Positions 33,730 through 43,373 of a stretch of DNA of 64,000 bases are shown here, piece after piece. The notes beneath the pieces were generated by a model. It searched no databases. It saw only the letters and a list, made by a program, of their open reading frames with translations, and was not told where the DNA came from. Positions within the stretch are counted from its first letter, which is position 1, and each line of letters starts with the position of its first letter. The DNA is from CBDFKU01 sp965248975. GTDB lineage: Bacteria > Chloroflexota > Dehalococcoidia > Lucifugimonadales > JAGWBF01. The DNA lies in assembly GCA_965248975.1 (NCBI GenBank), contig CBDFKU010000012.1, positions 1 through 64,000 on the forward strand. The letters are read 5' to 3'. The position numbers and the translations under genes are program-made.

Positions 33730-34239
33730 CTACTCCTCCAGGATGATGTCGCCGCTCTTGCCGCCTCGCTTCCGCACCAACCGCACATCCTGAATCCGCA
33801 TCGCCCGATCGACGGCCTTACACATGTCGTAGATGGTCAGGGCCGCCACCGACACAGCGGTCAGGGCCTCCATCTCCACGCCGGTCTTGGCCGACGTCTT
33901 CGCGGTAGCTTTGACCTGGATGCCCACCTTCTCCTCGTCGATCTCCATGTCGACCGCGACATGGGTGAGGGGCAGAGGATGGCATAATGGTATGAGCTGG
34001 GCGGTCTGCTTCGCTCCCATGATCCCCGCAAGACGGGCGGTTGCCAGGGCGTCGCCCTTGGCGATCTGGCCATCCGCGATCAGGCGCAGGGTCTCGGGTA
34101 GCATGGACACGAATCCTCGGGCCACTGCCTCTCGCTCGGTTTCGGGCTTCGAGCCCACGTCGACCATGCTGGCCCGGCCGTGCTCGTCCAGGTGGGTGAG
34201 CCCGGAGGCCGGTGCATCTCTTTCGACTTCATCTTCCAT
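33730..34239 (-). CDS. moaC: Cyclic pyranopterin monophosphate synthase
   Basis: A 169-aa MoaC: DVGSKPETEREAVARG, LIPLCHPLPLTHV and KTGVEMEALTAVSVAALTIYDMCKAVD are the conserved hexamer active-site segments. It turns the MoaA product (3',8-cyclo-GTP) into cPMP in molybdenum cofactor synthesis. AAGGAG precedes the ATG. moaA lies about 1.2 kb upstream on the same strand, in the same gene run. Confidence 0.96.
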   Translation of the reverse strand: MEDEVERDAPASGLTHLDEHGRASMVDVGSKPETEREAVARGFVSMLPETLRLIADGQIAKGDALATARLAGIMGAKQTAQLIPLCHPLPLTHVAVDMEIDEEKVGIQVKATAKTSAKTGVEMEALTAVSVAALTIYDMCKAVDRAMRIQDVRLVRKRGGKSGDIILEE

Positions 34240-34275
34240 AGGTGGCTCCTTCGGTCGGGCTCGATCTCGGCTCGA

Positions 34276-34764
34276 CTAAAGCAGATTTTGGGGTACCTTC
34301 ACACCGGCTTCGTATACTTCATCCGCCGGCAAGCCTGACCGACGGGCTGCCTCCGTGGCCAGCCGATCGCACCGCTCGTTCTCGACATTACCGGAATGGC
34401 CCTTGACCCACTTGAACTCTACGTCGTGGTCCTGGCACAGGGCAAGGAGTCTCTCCCACAGGTCGGGGTTCAGCGCCATCTCTCGCTTGTTGCGCTTCCA
34501 GCCGTTGGCCTGCCACTTGGTGGCCCAGCCCTGCTCCATGGCCCTGACCAGGTATGACGAGTCGCTGTAGACGGTGACTTGGGACGTGCGTTTGAGGGCT
34601 TCCAGGCCGACTATCGCGGCCAACATCTCCATGCGGTTGTTGGTGGTCCTCTGGTAGCCGCCCGACAGCTCCTTGCGCTGCTTGTCGTATAGGAGGACGA
34701 CGCCGTAGCCGCCGGGCCCGGGATTACCAGAGCACGCTCCGTCCGTATAGATTTCGATGTGGAT
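34276..34764 (-). CDS. rnhA: Ribonuclease HI, with no canonical start codon
   Basis: The four catalytic acids are all there: Asp in EIYTDGACSGNPGPGG, Glu in NNRMEMLAA, Asp in VYSDSSYL and Asp in ERCDRLA. The enzyme cuts RNA in RNA-DNA hybrids. The first Asp lies upstream of the first in-frame ATG (34632). Between that Asp and the in-frame TGA at 34776-34774 there is no ATG, GTG, TTG or CTG, only ATC codons at 34764 and 34758. Either a rare AUC start is used, or a base is missing near the 5' end. I placed the start at 34764 for an expected length of ~160 aa. Confidence 0.8.
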   Translation of the reverse strand: MHIEIYTDGACSGNPGPGGYGVVLLYDKQRKELSGGYQRTTNNRMEMLAAIVGLEALKRTSQVTVYSDSSYLVRAMEQGWATKWQANGWKRNKREMALNPDLWERLLALCQDHDVEFKWVKGHSGNVENERCDRLATEAARRSGLPADEVYEAGVKVPQNLL

Positions 34765-34805
34765 GTGGAACCCTCAAAGTCAGGGTAGGCTAAAATGGGC
34801 CTGGC

Positions 34806-35201
34806 CTAGGCCACCGCCGTCGCTTCTATTTCGACCATCAGCTCTGGAAAGGCCAGGCCGGCTACTCCGAGGAGGGTGCTGGCCTGCCGACAACCGGAAG
34901 CGGCCAGGCGCGGGGCCAGGGCTTCCCATGCTCCGAAAAAGGCTTCGACGTCGGTGGTGAAGATGTTCAGACGGACCACGTCCGACAGCTTGAAGCCGGC
35001 ATCGTTCAGGACGGTCTCGAGATTATCCAACGCCTGGGTAAGCTGGGCCTGCATGTCCCCGGGATGCGCCGGGTTTCCCTCGGCGTCCATCGACGCCTGT
35101 CCGGAGCAAATAAGGGTTCTCTGCACTCCCTGCACCTCGTTGGCCTGAACGAATCCGAAGGCATCCTGCCATGTCCAGGGGTTTATTACCTTGCGCTCCA
35201 T
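34806..35201 (-). CDS. RidA-family (YjgF/YER057c/UK114) protein
   Basis: A 131-aa protein with the Rid signature: RTLICSGQASMDAEGN, then DMQAQLTQALDNLETVLNDAGF, SDVVRLNIFTTD and a C-terminal MVEIEATAVA. RidA itself deaminates reactive enamines from PLP enzymes using an Arg near residue 105; here the corresponding segment is ASTLLGVAGLAFPELMVEIEA without that Arg, so it is more likely a Rid4-7-type member. AAGGGGGA precedes the ATG. Confidence 0.88.
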   Translation of the reverse strand: MERKVINPWTWQDAFGFVQANEVQGVQRTLICSGQASMDAEGNPAHPGDMQAQLTQALDNLETVLNDAGFKLSDVVRLNIFTTDVEAFFGAWEALAPRLAASGCRQASTLLGVAGLAFPELMVEIEATAVA

Positions 35202-35257
35202 TAATGTCCCCCTTCTTGAGACGTTGTTTCCGGCCCCTTAGCTCCCGGCGCCCTCGG

Positions 35258-35401
35258 TCATCTGAAGTTGACGTAGACGGCCAGGGTGAAGAAAAACAGG
35301 CAGACCGCCACCCAGAAGAGTGGGAATCCCCTGACGTCCAGGTACCATCCAGCCAGGCTCGCTGCCACGCAGATCGCTACGTAGACCGTAAGGAAACGCA
35401 T
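35258..35401 (-). CDS. Small two-span membrane protein, unknown
   Basis: A 47-aa frame, MRFLTVYVAICVAASLAGWYL... to FFFTLAVYVNFR. It has two hydrophobic stretches (about residues 3-19 and 26-44) joined by a short DVRG turn. GGAG lies 4 nt before ATG 35401. It starts 28 bp downstream of moaA and probably belongs to its transcript. I do not recognise a family. Good ribosome site, stop and composition support it being real. Confidence 0.55.
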   Translation of the reverse strand: MRFLTVYVAICVAASLAGWYLDVRGFPLFWVAVCLFFFTLAVYVNFR

Positions 35402-35428
35402 GGTACTCCATCGGCCGGGGCAATGGCC

Positions 35429-36460
35429 TTATCCCCCGATCTGGTACATCTCGATCTTCTTCGGAGAGTCTTCTCCATGGGCGGCAAGGGCCCTGAGCTC
35501 CGAGTACCGGTCCTCGCGACGGGTCCAGGCTCCCACTATCAGGTCCCTCAGGTCGTCGTCGCTGGCGCCCGACCTCAGAGAGTCCCTCAGATCGGTGCCC
35601 TCGCTGGCGAACAGGCAGGTGAACAGCTTGCCGTCGGTGGACAGCCGGGACCTGGTGCAGTCGCCGCAGAAGGGCCTGGTCACCGACGCGATCACGCCAA
35701 TCTCCCCATCGCCGTCGGAGTATCGGTAGCGTAGTGCCACCTCTCCCGTGTAGTTGGGTTCTATCGGCTCCAAGGGCATCTCGGCGCCGATCCGACCGAC
35801 GATCTCGTCTGCGGAGACCACGTGGTCCAACCTCCACCCGTTGAGGTTCCCCACGTCCATGTACTCTATAAACCTCAGGATATGGCCTGTTCCCTTGAAG
35901 TGCCTCGCCAGATCGACGATGGTGTGGTCATTAACCCCTCTCTGGACGACGGCGTTGATCTTTATAGGCCTCAGGCCGACGCTCTCGGCCACCTTGATGC
36001 CCTCTAGGACCCGCCCGGGGCCGTAGCCTCGGCCGTTCATCTCCTTGAAGACCTCTTCGTCCAGGGAATCGAGGCTCACGGTGATCCTCCGGAGTCCCGC
36101 TTCCCTGAGAGCCCCGGCTTTCTGCGCCAGCAGGTAGCCGTTGGTGGTGAGAGTCAGGTCCCCCATGCCGTCGATGGTGGCCAGGAGGGAGATCAGCTCT
36201 TCCAACCCGTTTCGTACCAGGGGCTCTCCACCCGTCAGCCTGATCTTGTTCACGCCCAGCTTGACGAACAAGCGGGCCAGCCTGGCCGTTTCCTCGAAGC
36301 TCAGAAGCTCGCGCTTGGGGAGGAACTCGTACTTCTCGCCGTAGATCTCGGCGGGCATACAGTAGGGACAGCGGAAGTTGCACCGGTCCGTCACCGAGAT
36401 CCTAAGATCCCGGATGGGCCTTCCGAACTTGTCCCTGAGTTCGGCATCGTCGGAGGCCAT
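35429..36460 (-). CDS. moaA: GTP 3',8-cyclase (radical SAM)
   Basis: A 343-aa MoaA. The N-terminal SAM cluster is CNFRCPYC; the C-terminal GTP-binding cluster is CGDCTRSR...TCLF; the tail ends in the essential Gly-Gly. It makes 3',8-cyclo-7,8-dihydro-GTP, first step of molybdenum cofactor synthesis. GAGAGGAG precedes ATG 36460. rdgB lies 11 bp upstream on the same strand. Other cofactor genes (moaD, moaE, moeA) are not in the window. Confidence 0.97.
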   Translation of the reverse strand: MASDDAELRDKFGRPIRDLRISVTDRCNFRCPYCMPAEIYGEKYEFLPKRELLSFEETARLARLFVKLGVNKIRLTGGEPLVRNGLEELISLLATIDGMGDLTLTTNGYLLAQKAGALREAGLRRITVSLDSLDEEVFKEMNGRGYGPGRVLEGIKVAESVGLRPIKINAVVQRGVNDHTIVDLARHFKGTGHILRFIEYMDVGNLNGWRLDHVVSADEIVGRIGAEMPLEPIEPNYTGEVALRYRYSDGDGEIGVIASVTRPFCGDCTRSRLSTDGKLFTCLFASEGTDLRDSLRSGASDDDLRDLIVGAWTRREDRYSELRALAAHGEDSPKKIEMYQIGG

Positions 36461-36471
36461 TCAGGCTCCTC

Positions 36472-37062
36472 TCACGATGGTACGCCGGCCGTGGATTTCA
36501 GGAGCGCGACCGCCTTCTCGGCAGCGCGGGCCCTGTGGCTCAGGTCGTTCTTTTCTTCCAGCGACAGCTCGGCCATGGTGCGACCCCGATCGGCCAGGTA
36601 GAACACCGGGTCGTAGCCGAAGCCGTTGGTTCCTCGGGGCTCGCGGGCTATCGTGCCTTCCACGGCTCCGTCAACGGTCAGCACCTCTCCGGAAGGGTAG
36701 GCGATGGCGATAATACAGCGGAACCTCGCTGTCCTTCTGTCCGGGGGCACCCCATCGAGATTCTTCAGCAAGAGGGTCACCCGGTCCCCATCCGTGGCGC
36801 CGGGCCCTCCGTACCTTGCAGACCTGACCCCCGGCGCTCCGTCCAGGGCGTCAACTTCCAGCCCGGAGTCGTCGGCCAGGGTCAGCAGGCCACTGGACGC
36901 GGCGTAAGCAACGGCCTTGAGGCGGGCATTCTCATCGAAGGAATCGCCCGACTCCTCTACCTCGTCGTCTATGGCCTCGGCGTCCAGCGAAGTGAGATTA
37001 AAGGGCGCTCCATCAAGGAGTCGTAGGTACTCCCTCACCTTGCCGGGATTTCTGGTCGCCAC
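36472..37062 (-). CDS. rdgB: XTP/dITP diphosphatase (RdgB/HAM1)
   Basis: A 196-aa ITPase: ATRNPGKVREYLRLL at the N-terminus, LADDSGLEVDALDGAPGVRSARYGG and the C-terminal GYDPVFYLADRGRTMAEL and SHRARA. It removes non-canonical purine NTPs. The GTG start at 37062 trims the first strand; two CTG codons just before it would give the family's LLVATRN. No ATG, GTG or TTG precedes in frame. A TTTACC-N17-TAGAAT promoter may lie ~75 bp upstream. Confidence 0.93.
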   Translation of the reverse strand: MATRNPGKVREYLRLLDGAPFNLTSLDAEAIDDEVEESGDSFDENARLKAVAYAASSGLLTLADDSGLEVDALDGAPGVRSARYGGPGATDGDRVTLLLKNLDGVPPDRRTARFRCIIAIAYPSGEVLTVDGAVEGTIAREPRGTNGFGYDPVFYLADRGRTMAELSLEEKNDLSHRARAAEKAVALLKSTAGVPS

Positions 37063-37237
37063 CAGCAGCTTTCGCGAATCGTTTCTCGTCTGCCTACCTC
37101 GAAGGACCTTTTTGTGCGTACAGTGCCGCTACCCTATTCTATCCTTTTGAGGGGGACCGGTAAAGTCAAAAGGTCCGGGGAACAATGGTATATCCTCCTC
37201 CACAAGCCCTATGCGATATTTTTAGTGCAATCGAGGC

Positions 37238-38410
37238 CTAGTCTGCTGGGGTTTTTTCGGCGGGAGAGCCCGCCTCCTTGCCGTTCTTGAAGGCGAACTG
37301 TCCGACCAGGTTGCTGACCGTGGTGCGGAACCCATTGTACTCCAGCTTGCTGTACGGTAGCATCGCCGCGCCTGACCACCCCTGACTGCGCATCTTCAGC
37401 CCCTTCTCCTGTGCCCGATGTCGGACCACGTCCCATGCGGGGTTGTCGAAGAAGTCTATGTGGGAGCTGGAGAAACGGCCGCCGGCGTCCAGGGAGAAGC
37501 CGACGCAAGATACCAGGGGCAGGCTGTAGATTCCCGTCATAGGGGTGTTGATGGCCACGGGCATTAGGGGCATCACGTGGGAGCCTCGGACGCCCCCGCC
37601 TACGAAATGGGCCTTGGCGAAGGGTGAGGACAGCTCTTCGGGAGCCGGGAAGATGCCTTGGTTGCGGACGATGGCTACGGGGTCGTCCTTCCCCACATAG
37701 GTACCGGCGATCTCGTGGAGCCGCTGAGCGGACACCGCCACCGCCTGTTCCCCGTGGGTGCGGGAATAGATCCCGTCGATGGCGAACCTTTCGTTGTCCC
37801 GGAGAAGGGCCGTTATGCGGTAGTAGTCCTCGGGAGCGTTAAGCTCCATGATGCTGTCCCCATCGGTGTTGTCCATATCGATGATGTGGAAGCTGAAGCC
37901 CTGGATCTTCTGGGGCAACATCAAGCCTGCGCAGTGCATCGGGTCTGCGAAGCCAAGGAACAGGGGTAGGTTGTAGGCGCCGGGGCCGCATTTGTCGGCC
38001 GCCAGCACCGTGAAAGACTCGGCTGGCCGTACCTTGTTGGTCTTAACGGGATTGTGCTCGAACTCCAGTTCGGCCACGGCGGGACCGGCACCGCGGATGC
38101 CGCCCGAGGGCGCGTCCGCCAGCAGGTCTTGCCCAGCGCCGTAGAGACCGTGCCCCTGGGCAATTGAGGTGGCATTGATGAAGGTGTTCCAAGCGAACTG
38201 GTGCACGTCCACGTCGTCTGGACCTCGCCGGTGGGACATAAGGATGGCGATGTCGTCGCCGGTGTGGGACACGAAGGCGTCCAGCAACAGACCATCGCCG
38301 ATGGCCCTGACGACGTCATCTTTGACCGCCTCCAACATCGTCTCGGTGGGCTTGGTGTGCCCCCCGACTGATCCGACGTCGGCCTTGAGTATCGACAGGG
38401 TGATCTTCAT
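37238..38410 (-). CDS. Fructose 1,6-bisphosphate aldolase/phosphatase (type V)
   Basis: A 390-aa protein of the archaeal/deep-branching bifunctional FBP aldolase/phosphatase family: KADVGSVGGHTKPTE at the N-terminus, SHTGDDIAILMSHRRG, then AADKCGPGAYNLPLFLGFADPM and a Gly-rich FVGGGVRGSHVMPLMPV. It catalyses the unidirectional gluconeogenic step from triose phosphates to fructose 6-phosphate with Mg2+. Catalytic Lys/Asp blocks appear intact. GAGGACGAG precedes ATG 38410. It is common in Chloroflexota and archaea, absent from most other bacteria. Confidence 0.93.
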   Translation of the reverse strand: MKITLSILKADVGSVGGHTKPTETMLEAVKDDVVRAIGDGLLLDAFVSHTGDDIAILMSHRRGPDDVDVHQFAWNTFINATSIAQGHGLYGAGQDLLADAPSGGIRGAGPAVAELEFEHNPVKTNKVRPAESFTVLAADKCGPGAYNLPLFLGFADPMHCAGLMLPQKIQGFSFHIIDMDNTDGDSIMELNAPEDYYRITALLRDNERFAIDGIYSRTHGEQAVAVSAQRLHEIAGTYVGKDDPVAIVRNQGIFPAPEELSSPFAKAHFVGGGVRGSHVMPLMPVAINTPMTGIYSLPLVSCVGFSLDAGGRFSSSHIDFFDNPAWDVVRHRAQEKGLKMRSQGWSGAAMLPYSKLEYNGFRTTVSNLVGQFAFKNGKEAGSPAEKTPAD

Positions 38411-38461
38411 CTCGTCCTCGCTAGTAAAAGAGGCCTATGTGGCCCAAGACCGATGCTTCGG

Positions 38462-40126
<1,665 letters not shown>

Positions 40127-40214
40127 GGGGCACCTCCGTTGGGCCCAGTCTAGCAGGGGCGCTTGAAGGCAGTCAACGACCGCCCGTTCCACCGGCCGAG
40201 CGACGGGCTATTCG

Positions 40215-40415
40215 CTAGCCTGCTTGCTGCTGTGGCTTGGTGACTTCCCGCACCCGACGCTCCAGGTAGGGCCGCGGGACCATCACCTGGCGGGCGCACT
40301 TCTGGCACCGTATCCCGATGTCGGCCCCCAGGCGCACTACCTCCCACCGGTCGTTGCCGCAGGGGTGGGTCTTCTTCAGGCGCAGAATATCGCCCCGCTT
40401 CAGCTCTAGGACCAC
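40215..40415 (-). CDS. DUF951 protein
   Basis: A 66-aa protein: GDILRLKKTHPCGNDRWEVVRLGADIGIRC, then KCARQVMVPRPYLERRV. This is the conserved DUF951 pattern with a PCG and a CxxC that probably bind zinc. Function is unknown; a nucleic-acid role is often supposed. GTG 40415 follows GGGAGG with 7-nt spacing and overlaps the end of pyrF by 10 bp, so it is coupled to it. Confidence 0.85.
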   Translation of the reverse strand: MVLELKRGDILRLKKTHPCGNDRWEVVRLGADIGIRCQKCARQVMVPRPYLERRVREVTKPQQQAG

Positions 40416-41248
40416 CCGAGGCCCTCCCGGGTCAGCACGGCGTTGATCTCGTCTCTCAACCGGGTGGCCTCCCGACGCGCCGCCTCGGCGAAGTCGGCAC
40501 CGCTGGAGGCGTAGAGGACCTGGCGCGACGAGCTTATAATCGCCCGGCGTCCTACGGCGTCCGTTCCCAGGCGCACGGCCTCCTCGAGATCGCCTCCCTG
40601 GGCACCGATGCCGGGCATGAGGAGGGCCATGTCGGGGCATAGCTCCCGGAGCTGCTGGAGCTCCTGAGGGTAGGTGGCCCCGACCACCAGGCCCAGGTTG
40701 CCTTCGCCGTTCCAACTCCGGGCCTTGACCGCCAGCTCTCGGTACACTGTTCTGCCGGCGTCGCCGTTAACCTTAAGGTCTTGCAGGTCGCCGGCTCCCG
40801 GATTGGAGCTGCGGCACCACAGGAATACGCCCCGGTCCCGGTAGGCCAGGAAGGGTTGCACCGTATCCCTGCCGCCGTAGCCGTTGACCGTGGCGGCGTC
40901 GAAGCCCCACACCTCGAAGAGGGCTCGGGCATAGGCCTCGGCGCTGTTCCCCACATCCCCCCTCTTGGCGTCTCCGATGATCGGGACGTCGGGAGCGGTG
41001 CCGCGGATGTACTCGATGGTGCGCTGCAGCGCCTCGAGGCCCTTCAGTCCCATGGCCTCGTAGAAGGCCAGGTTGGGCTTGAAGGCGCAAACCAGGTCGG
41101 CCGTGGCGTCCACGATGGCGCGGTTGAATTGGAGCACGTCGTCCACGGGCATCCGCGCCGGGTCCGGGTCGAGCCCAACGCAGAGGAGGCTCCGGTGGGA
41201 CCGGCAGTAGGAATCCAGCTTGTCAGCAAAGGTGGTCAGTTCAGCCAC
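40406..41248 (-). CDS. pyrF: Orotidine 5'-phosphate decarboxylase (type 2 PyrF)
   Basis: A 280-aa OMP decarboxylase of the longer actinobacterial/archaeal-like subgroup: LCVGLDPDPARMP, FKPNLAFYEA and the catalytic Asp-Lys in GDAKRGDVGNSAEAYA; the phosphate loop is near GIGAQGGDLE. It makes UMP in pyrimidine synthesis. GTG 41248 has only GAGGA upstream, inside the toxin remnant. DUF951 follows with overlap. Confidence 0.95.
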   Translation of the reverse strand: MAELTTFADKLDSYCRSHRSLLCVGLDPDPARMPVDDVLQFNRAIVDATADLVCAFKPNLAFYEAMGLKGLEALQRTIEYIRGTAPDVPIIGDAKRGDVGNSAEAYARALFEVWGFDAATVNGYGGRDTVQPFLAYRDRGVFLWCRSSNPGAGDLQDLKVNGDAGRTVYRELAVKARSWNGEGNLGLVVGATYPQELQQLRELCPDMALLMPGIGAQGGDLEEAVRLGTDAVGRRAIISSSRQVLYASSGADFAEAARREATRLRDEINAVLTREGLGWS

Positions 41249-41251
41249 CGA

Positions 41252-41340
41252 TCATCTAATCCTCATTCTTCCGTTTCGATAAACACAGAACCGGTCCCGG
41301 AGCTCGTGGCCGAAGCGGCCAAGAAGCGAAGGCTGGGCCG
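41252..41340 (-). pseudogene. C-terminal remnant of a DUF5615-like toxin
   Basis: Just after the DUF433 stop, one minus frame reads LLGRFGHELRDRFCVYRNGR and MRIR-stop. This resembles the end of DUF5615 PIN-like toxins (gRFvVvr.GRiRiR). The rest of the ~110-aa protein is missing. DUF5615 usually follows DUF433, which supports the reading. Short and degenerate, so uncertain. Confidence 0.45.
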
Positions 41341-41342
41341 GG

Positions 41343-41592
41343 TCACCCTTGTTTCCCAACGGCGTATACCCGCTCGAGGCTAAGCAGCTCCTTCACGTAG
41401 AGTAAGGCGGCCTTGATGTCTTCAGCCTCAAGAAAGGGATATTCCTCAAGAAACTCTTGTTGGGTTATTCCCCCTGCCAGTGCATCCAGAACATGCTCGA
41501 CGCTAATACGCGTGCCCCGTATGCAGGGCTTCCCAACCAGCACGTCGGGGGTTGGCAGTGATTCGGCCTAGTAACTGGTCGCAGTCTTCCAC
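41343..41592 (-). pseudogene. DUF433 antitoxin, 1-nt frameshift in a C5 run
   Basis: From GTG 41592 (GAGGAG upstream) the frame reads VEDCDQLLGRITANP; the continuation VLVGKPCIRGTRISVEHVLDALAGG and LEAEDIKAALLYV lies in the next frame. Exactly one extra C in a run of five (41547-41551) separates them. DUF433 is the antitoxin partner of DUF5615. Without the shift the protein would be ~82 aa. A TATAAT lies upstream on the minus strand. Confidence 0.7.
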
Positions 41593-41747
41593 GATGATAC
41601 TCCTCGGACTCTTGGGCGATGAGGTCTGTAACTTATTATATCTCTCACCCGGCGGTAATGACCATTCCAGTTGCTCTCTGATGCAGCCGTTGCTACCATG
41701 GAGGATGTGCGCGAGTATCTCCAGAGGAAGGTTGAGGTTGCTGGTGG

Positions 41748-42437
41748 ATGGTGCGTTTCGGGGAGCTGGTGGAGGCGAGGTTCATACGTCGGCTGAACCG
41801 CTTCGCGGCCCTCATGGACGTGGACGGCCAAGAGAAGCTGATCCACGTGGCCAACTCGGGCCGCATGAGGGAGCTGCTGGTGGAAGGGCGGCGCATGCTC
41901 CTGAAGCCTGCTCCGGGAGACCACCGCAAGACCGCCTTCGACCTGGCCCTGGTGGACCTGGGCCGCACCCTGGCCTCCGCCGACGCCCGCCTCCCCAACC
42001 GCCTGGTACACGAGGCCCTGGTGGATGGGAGGCTGCCCCAGTTTGCTGGGTACGATCAGAGCTACCCGGAGACGACCTACGGAGACAGCCGGCTGGACCT
42101 GGCGCTGAAAGGCGCCCCTGGCACCTGCTTCATAGAGACCAAGTCTGTGACCCTGGTGGTGGATGGCGTCGGGCTGTTCCCCGATGCTCCCACCACCCGT
42201 GGCCGGAAGCACGTCGAGGGCCTGCTGGATGCGGTGGCCAACGGCCATCGGGGCGCTGTCGCGTTCGTGGTACAGCGGGGCGATGCCGAGGCCCTGGCGC
42301 CCAACGATCCCGCCGACCCCGAGTTCGGCGCAGCGCTGCGCAAGGCGGTAGCCGGCGGAGTCGAGGTCTACGCCTATCGGTGCGCCGTCTCTCTGGAGGG
42401 CATCACCCTGGCGGACCCGCTGCCGGTGAAGTTGTAG
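41748..42437 (+). CDS. sfsA: SfsA family DNA-binding/nuclease-like protein
   Basis: A 229-aa SfsA: ARFIRRLNRFAALM, HVANSGRMRELL, then RLDLALKG with FIETKSVTLV, the PD-(D/E)xK-like core, and FPDAPTTRGRKHVEGL. In E. coli it was named for sugar fermentation stimulation; its molecular role is still poorly defined. ATG 41748 has only a weak upstream site. The nuclease gene follows after 4 bp. Confidence 0.92.
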   Translation: MVRFGELVEARFIRRLNRFAALMDVDGQEKLIHVANSGRMRELLVEGRRMLLKPAPGDHRKTAFDLALVDLGRTLASADARLPNRLVHEALVDGRLPQFAGYDQSYPETTYGDSRLDLALKGAPGTCFIETKSVTLVVDGVGLFPDAPTTRGRKHVEGLLDAVANGHRGAVAFVVQRGDAEALAPNDPADPEFGAALRKAVAGGVEVYAYRCAVSLEGITLADPLPVKL

Positions 42438-42441
42438 GTAC

Positions 42442-43167
42442 ATGGAGGAGCCAACCGAAACGGTAAGAGGCCATAGGGAAGAATCCCATGATCCGATCCT
42501 GAGCCAGCGGCTCCAGGGTATATATAACCGTCTGTACGATCGTTACGGGCCGCAGCACTGGTGGCCCGGTGAGAGCAGTCTGGAGGTGGTGCTGGGCGCT
42601 ATACTGACCCAGGCGGCCTCGTGGCGCAACGTGGAGCGAGCCCTGGCAAACCTCAAGGGGTCCGGGCTGATGTCGACCGCCGCCCTGAGGGAGGTTTCTC
42701 AGGACGTCCTGGCCGTCCATCTCAGGCCAGCGGTCTATTACAACGCCAAGGCCAGGAAGGTCAAGGCCTTCATCGCCCACCTGTGGGATGGCTATGGCGG
42801 CGACCTGGACTGGTTCCTGTCGGTGGAACCGGCGGAGTTGCGGCGTGAGCTGCTCCAGATATATGGCATCGGAGAGGAGACCGCCGACGACATCCTGGTC
42901 TACGCCGCAGGCGTGCCGTCCTTCGTGGTAGACACCTACACCCGGCGCATCTTCCGGCGACTGGGCCTGGCACCGGCCCAGGATAGGTACCGAGATTACC
43001 AGGATATATTCCACCGAGGACTGCCCGCCCGGGTCCCCCTCTATAACGAGTACCATGCCCTCCTGGACAGGCACGCCAAGGAGACCTGCAGGATGGTGCC
43101 CCTGTGCCACGCCTGTTGCTTGAGGGACTGGTGCCCGACGGCCAAGGCTCATATTGACACCTCGTAG
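42442..43167 (+). CDS. Endonuclease III-family HhH-GPD DNA glycosylase
   Basis: A 241-aa protein with ILTQAASWRNVERAL, the helix-hairpin-helix LLQIYGIGEETADDILVYA and catalytic Asp in FVVDTYTRR. The Nth catalytic Lys position (GxGxKTA) is Glu here, as in MIG- and MJ1434-like members, so it is a monofunctional glycosylase or a divergent repair enzyme. A C-terminal Cys cluster (CRMVPLCHACCLRDWC) would hold [4Fe-4S]. It follows sfsA closely. A promoter for the thiamine operon lies within its last codons. Confidence 0.9.
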   Translation: MEEPTETVRGHREESHDPILSQRLQGIYNRLYDRYGPQHWWPGESSLEVVLGAILTQAASWRNVERALANLKGSGLMSTAALREVSQDVLAVHLRPAVYYNAKARKVKAFIAHLWDGYGGDLDWFLSVEPAELRRELLQIYGIGEETADDILVYAAGVPSFVVDTYTRRIFRRLGLAPAQDRYRDYQDIFHRGLPARVPLYNEYHALLDRHAKETCRMVPLCHACCLRDWCPTAKAHIDTS

Positions 43168-43183
43168 AAGCGAAACCTATAAT
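43154..43183 (+). promoter_or_regulatory. Promoter of the thiamine operon
   Basis: TTGACA (43154-43159), 18-bp spacer, perfect TATAAT (43178-43183). It overlaps the end of the glycosylase gene. The TPP aptamer begins about 26 bp past the -10. Confidence 0.75.
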
Positions 43184-43208
43184 TACGATCATAAAATATA
43201 TCCGAGGC

Positions 43209-43302
43209 CCGTAGGGGAGCTTGGTAAAGCCAGGCTGAGAGGGCGACCGCGAATGTCGCCGACCCTTGCGAACCTGACCTGGTTAATACCAGCGTAGGGA
43301 AT
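43209..43302 (+). ncRNA. TPP riboswitch (THI element)
   Basis: All conserved blocks are present: GTAGGGGAGC, GGCTGAGAGGG, GACCCTTGCGAACCTGACC, TGGTTAATACCAGCGTAGGGAA. It binds thiamine pyrophosphate and lowers expression of the thiZXY-tenA-thiD genes downstream. Confidence 0.97.
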
Positions 43303-43329
43303 TGGCGCCAGCTATACCGTGTGGAGTTC

Positions 43330-43362
43330 ATGAGGCCGCCAGTTTTGTGCTGGCGGCCTCAT
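43330..43362 (+). promoter_or_regulatory. 13-bp hairpin between TPP aptamer and start codon
   Basis: ATGAGGCCGCCAG (43330-43342) pairs perfectly with CTGGCGGCCTCAT (43350-43362) over a TTTTGTG loop. It ends 11 bp before the ATG at 43374, next to the ribosome site TTAGGA. No T-tract follows, so it looks like part of a translational expression platform or a Rho-dependent element rather than an intrinsic terminator. Confidence 0.6.
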
Positions 43363-43373
43363 GCGTTAGGACG

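Noticed and set aside
41568..42443. 291-aa open frame on the minus strand opposite sfsA
   Set aside because: It is fully antisense to a well-conserved SfsA and has no recognisable domain; long shadow frames are common at this GC content.
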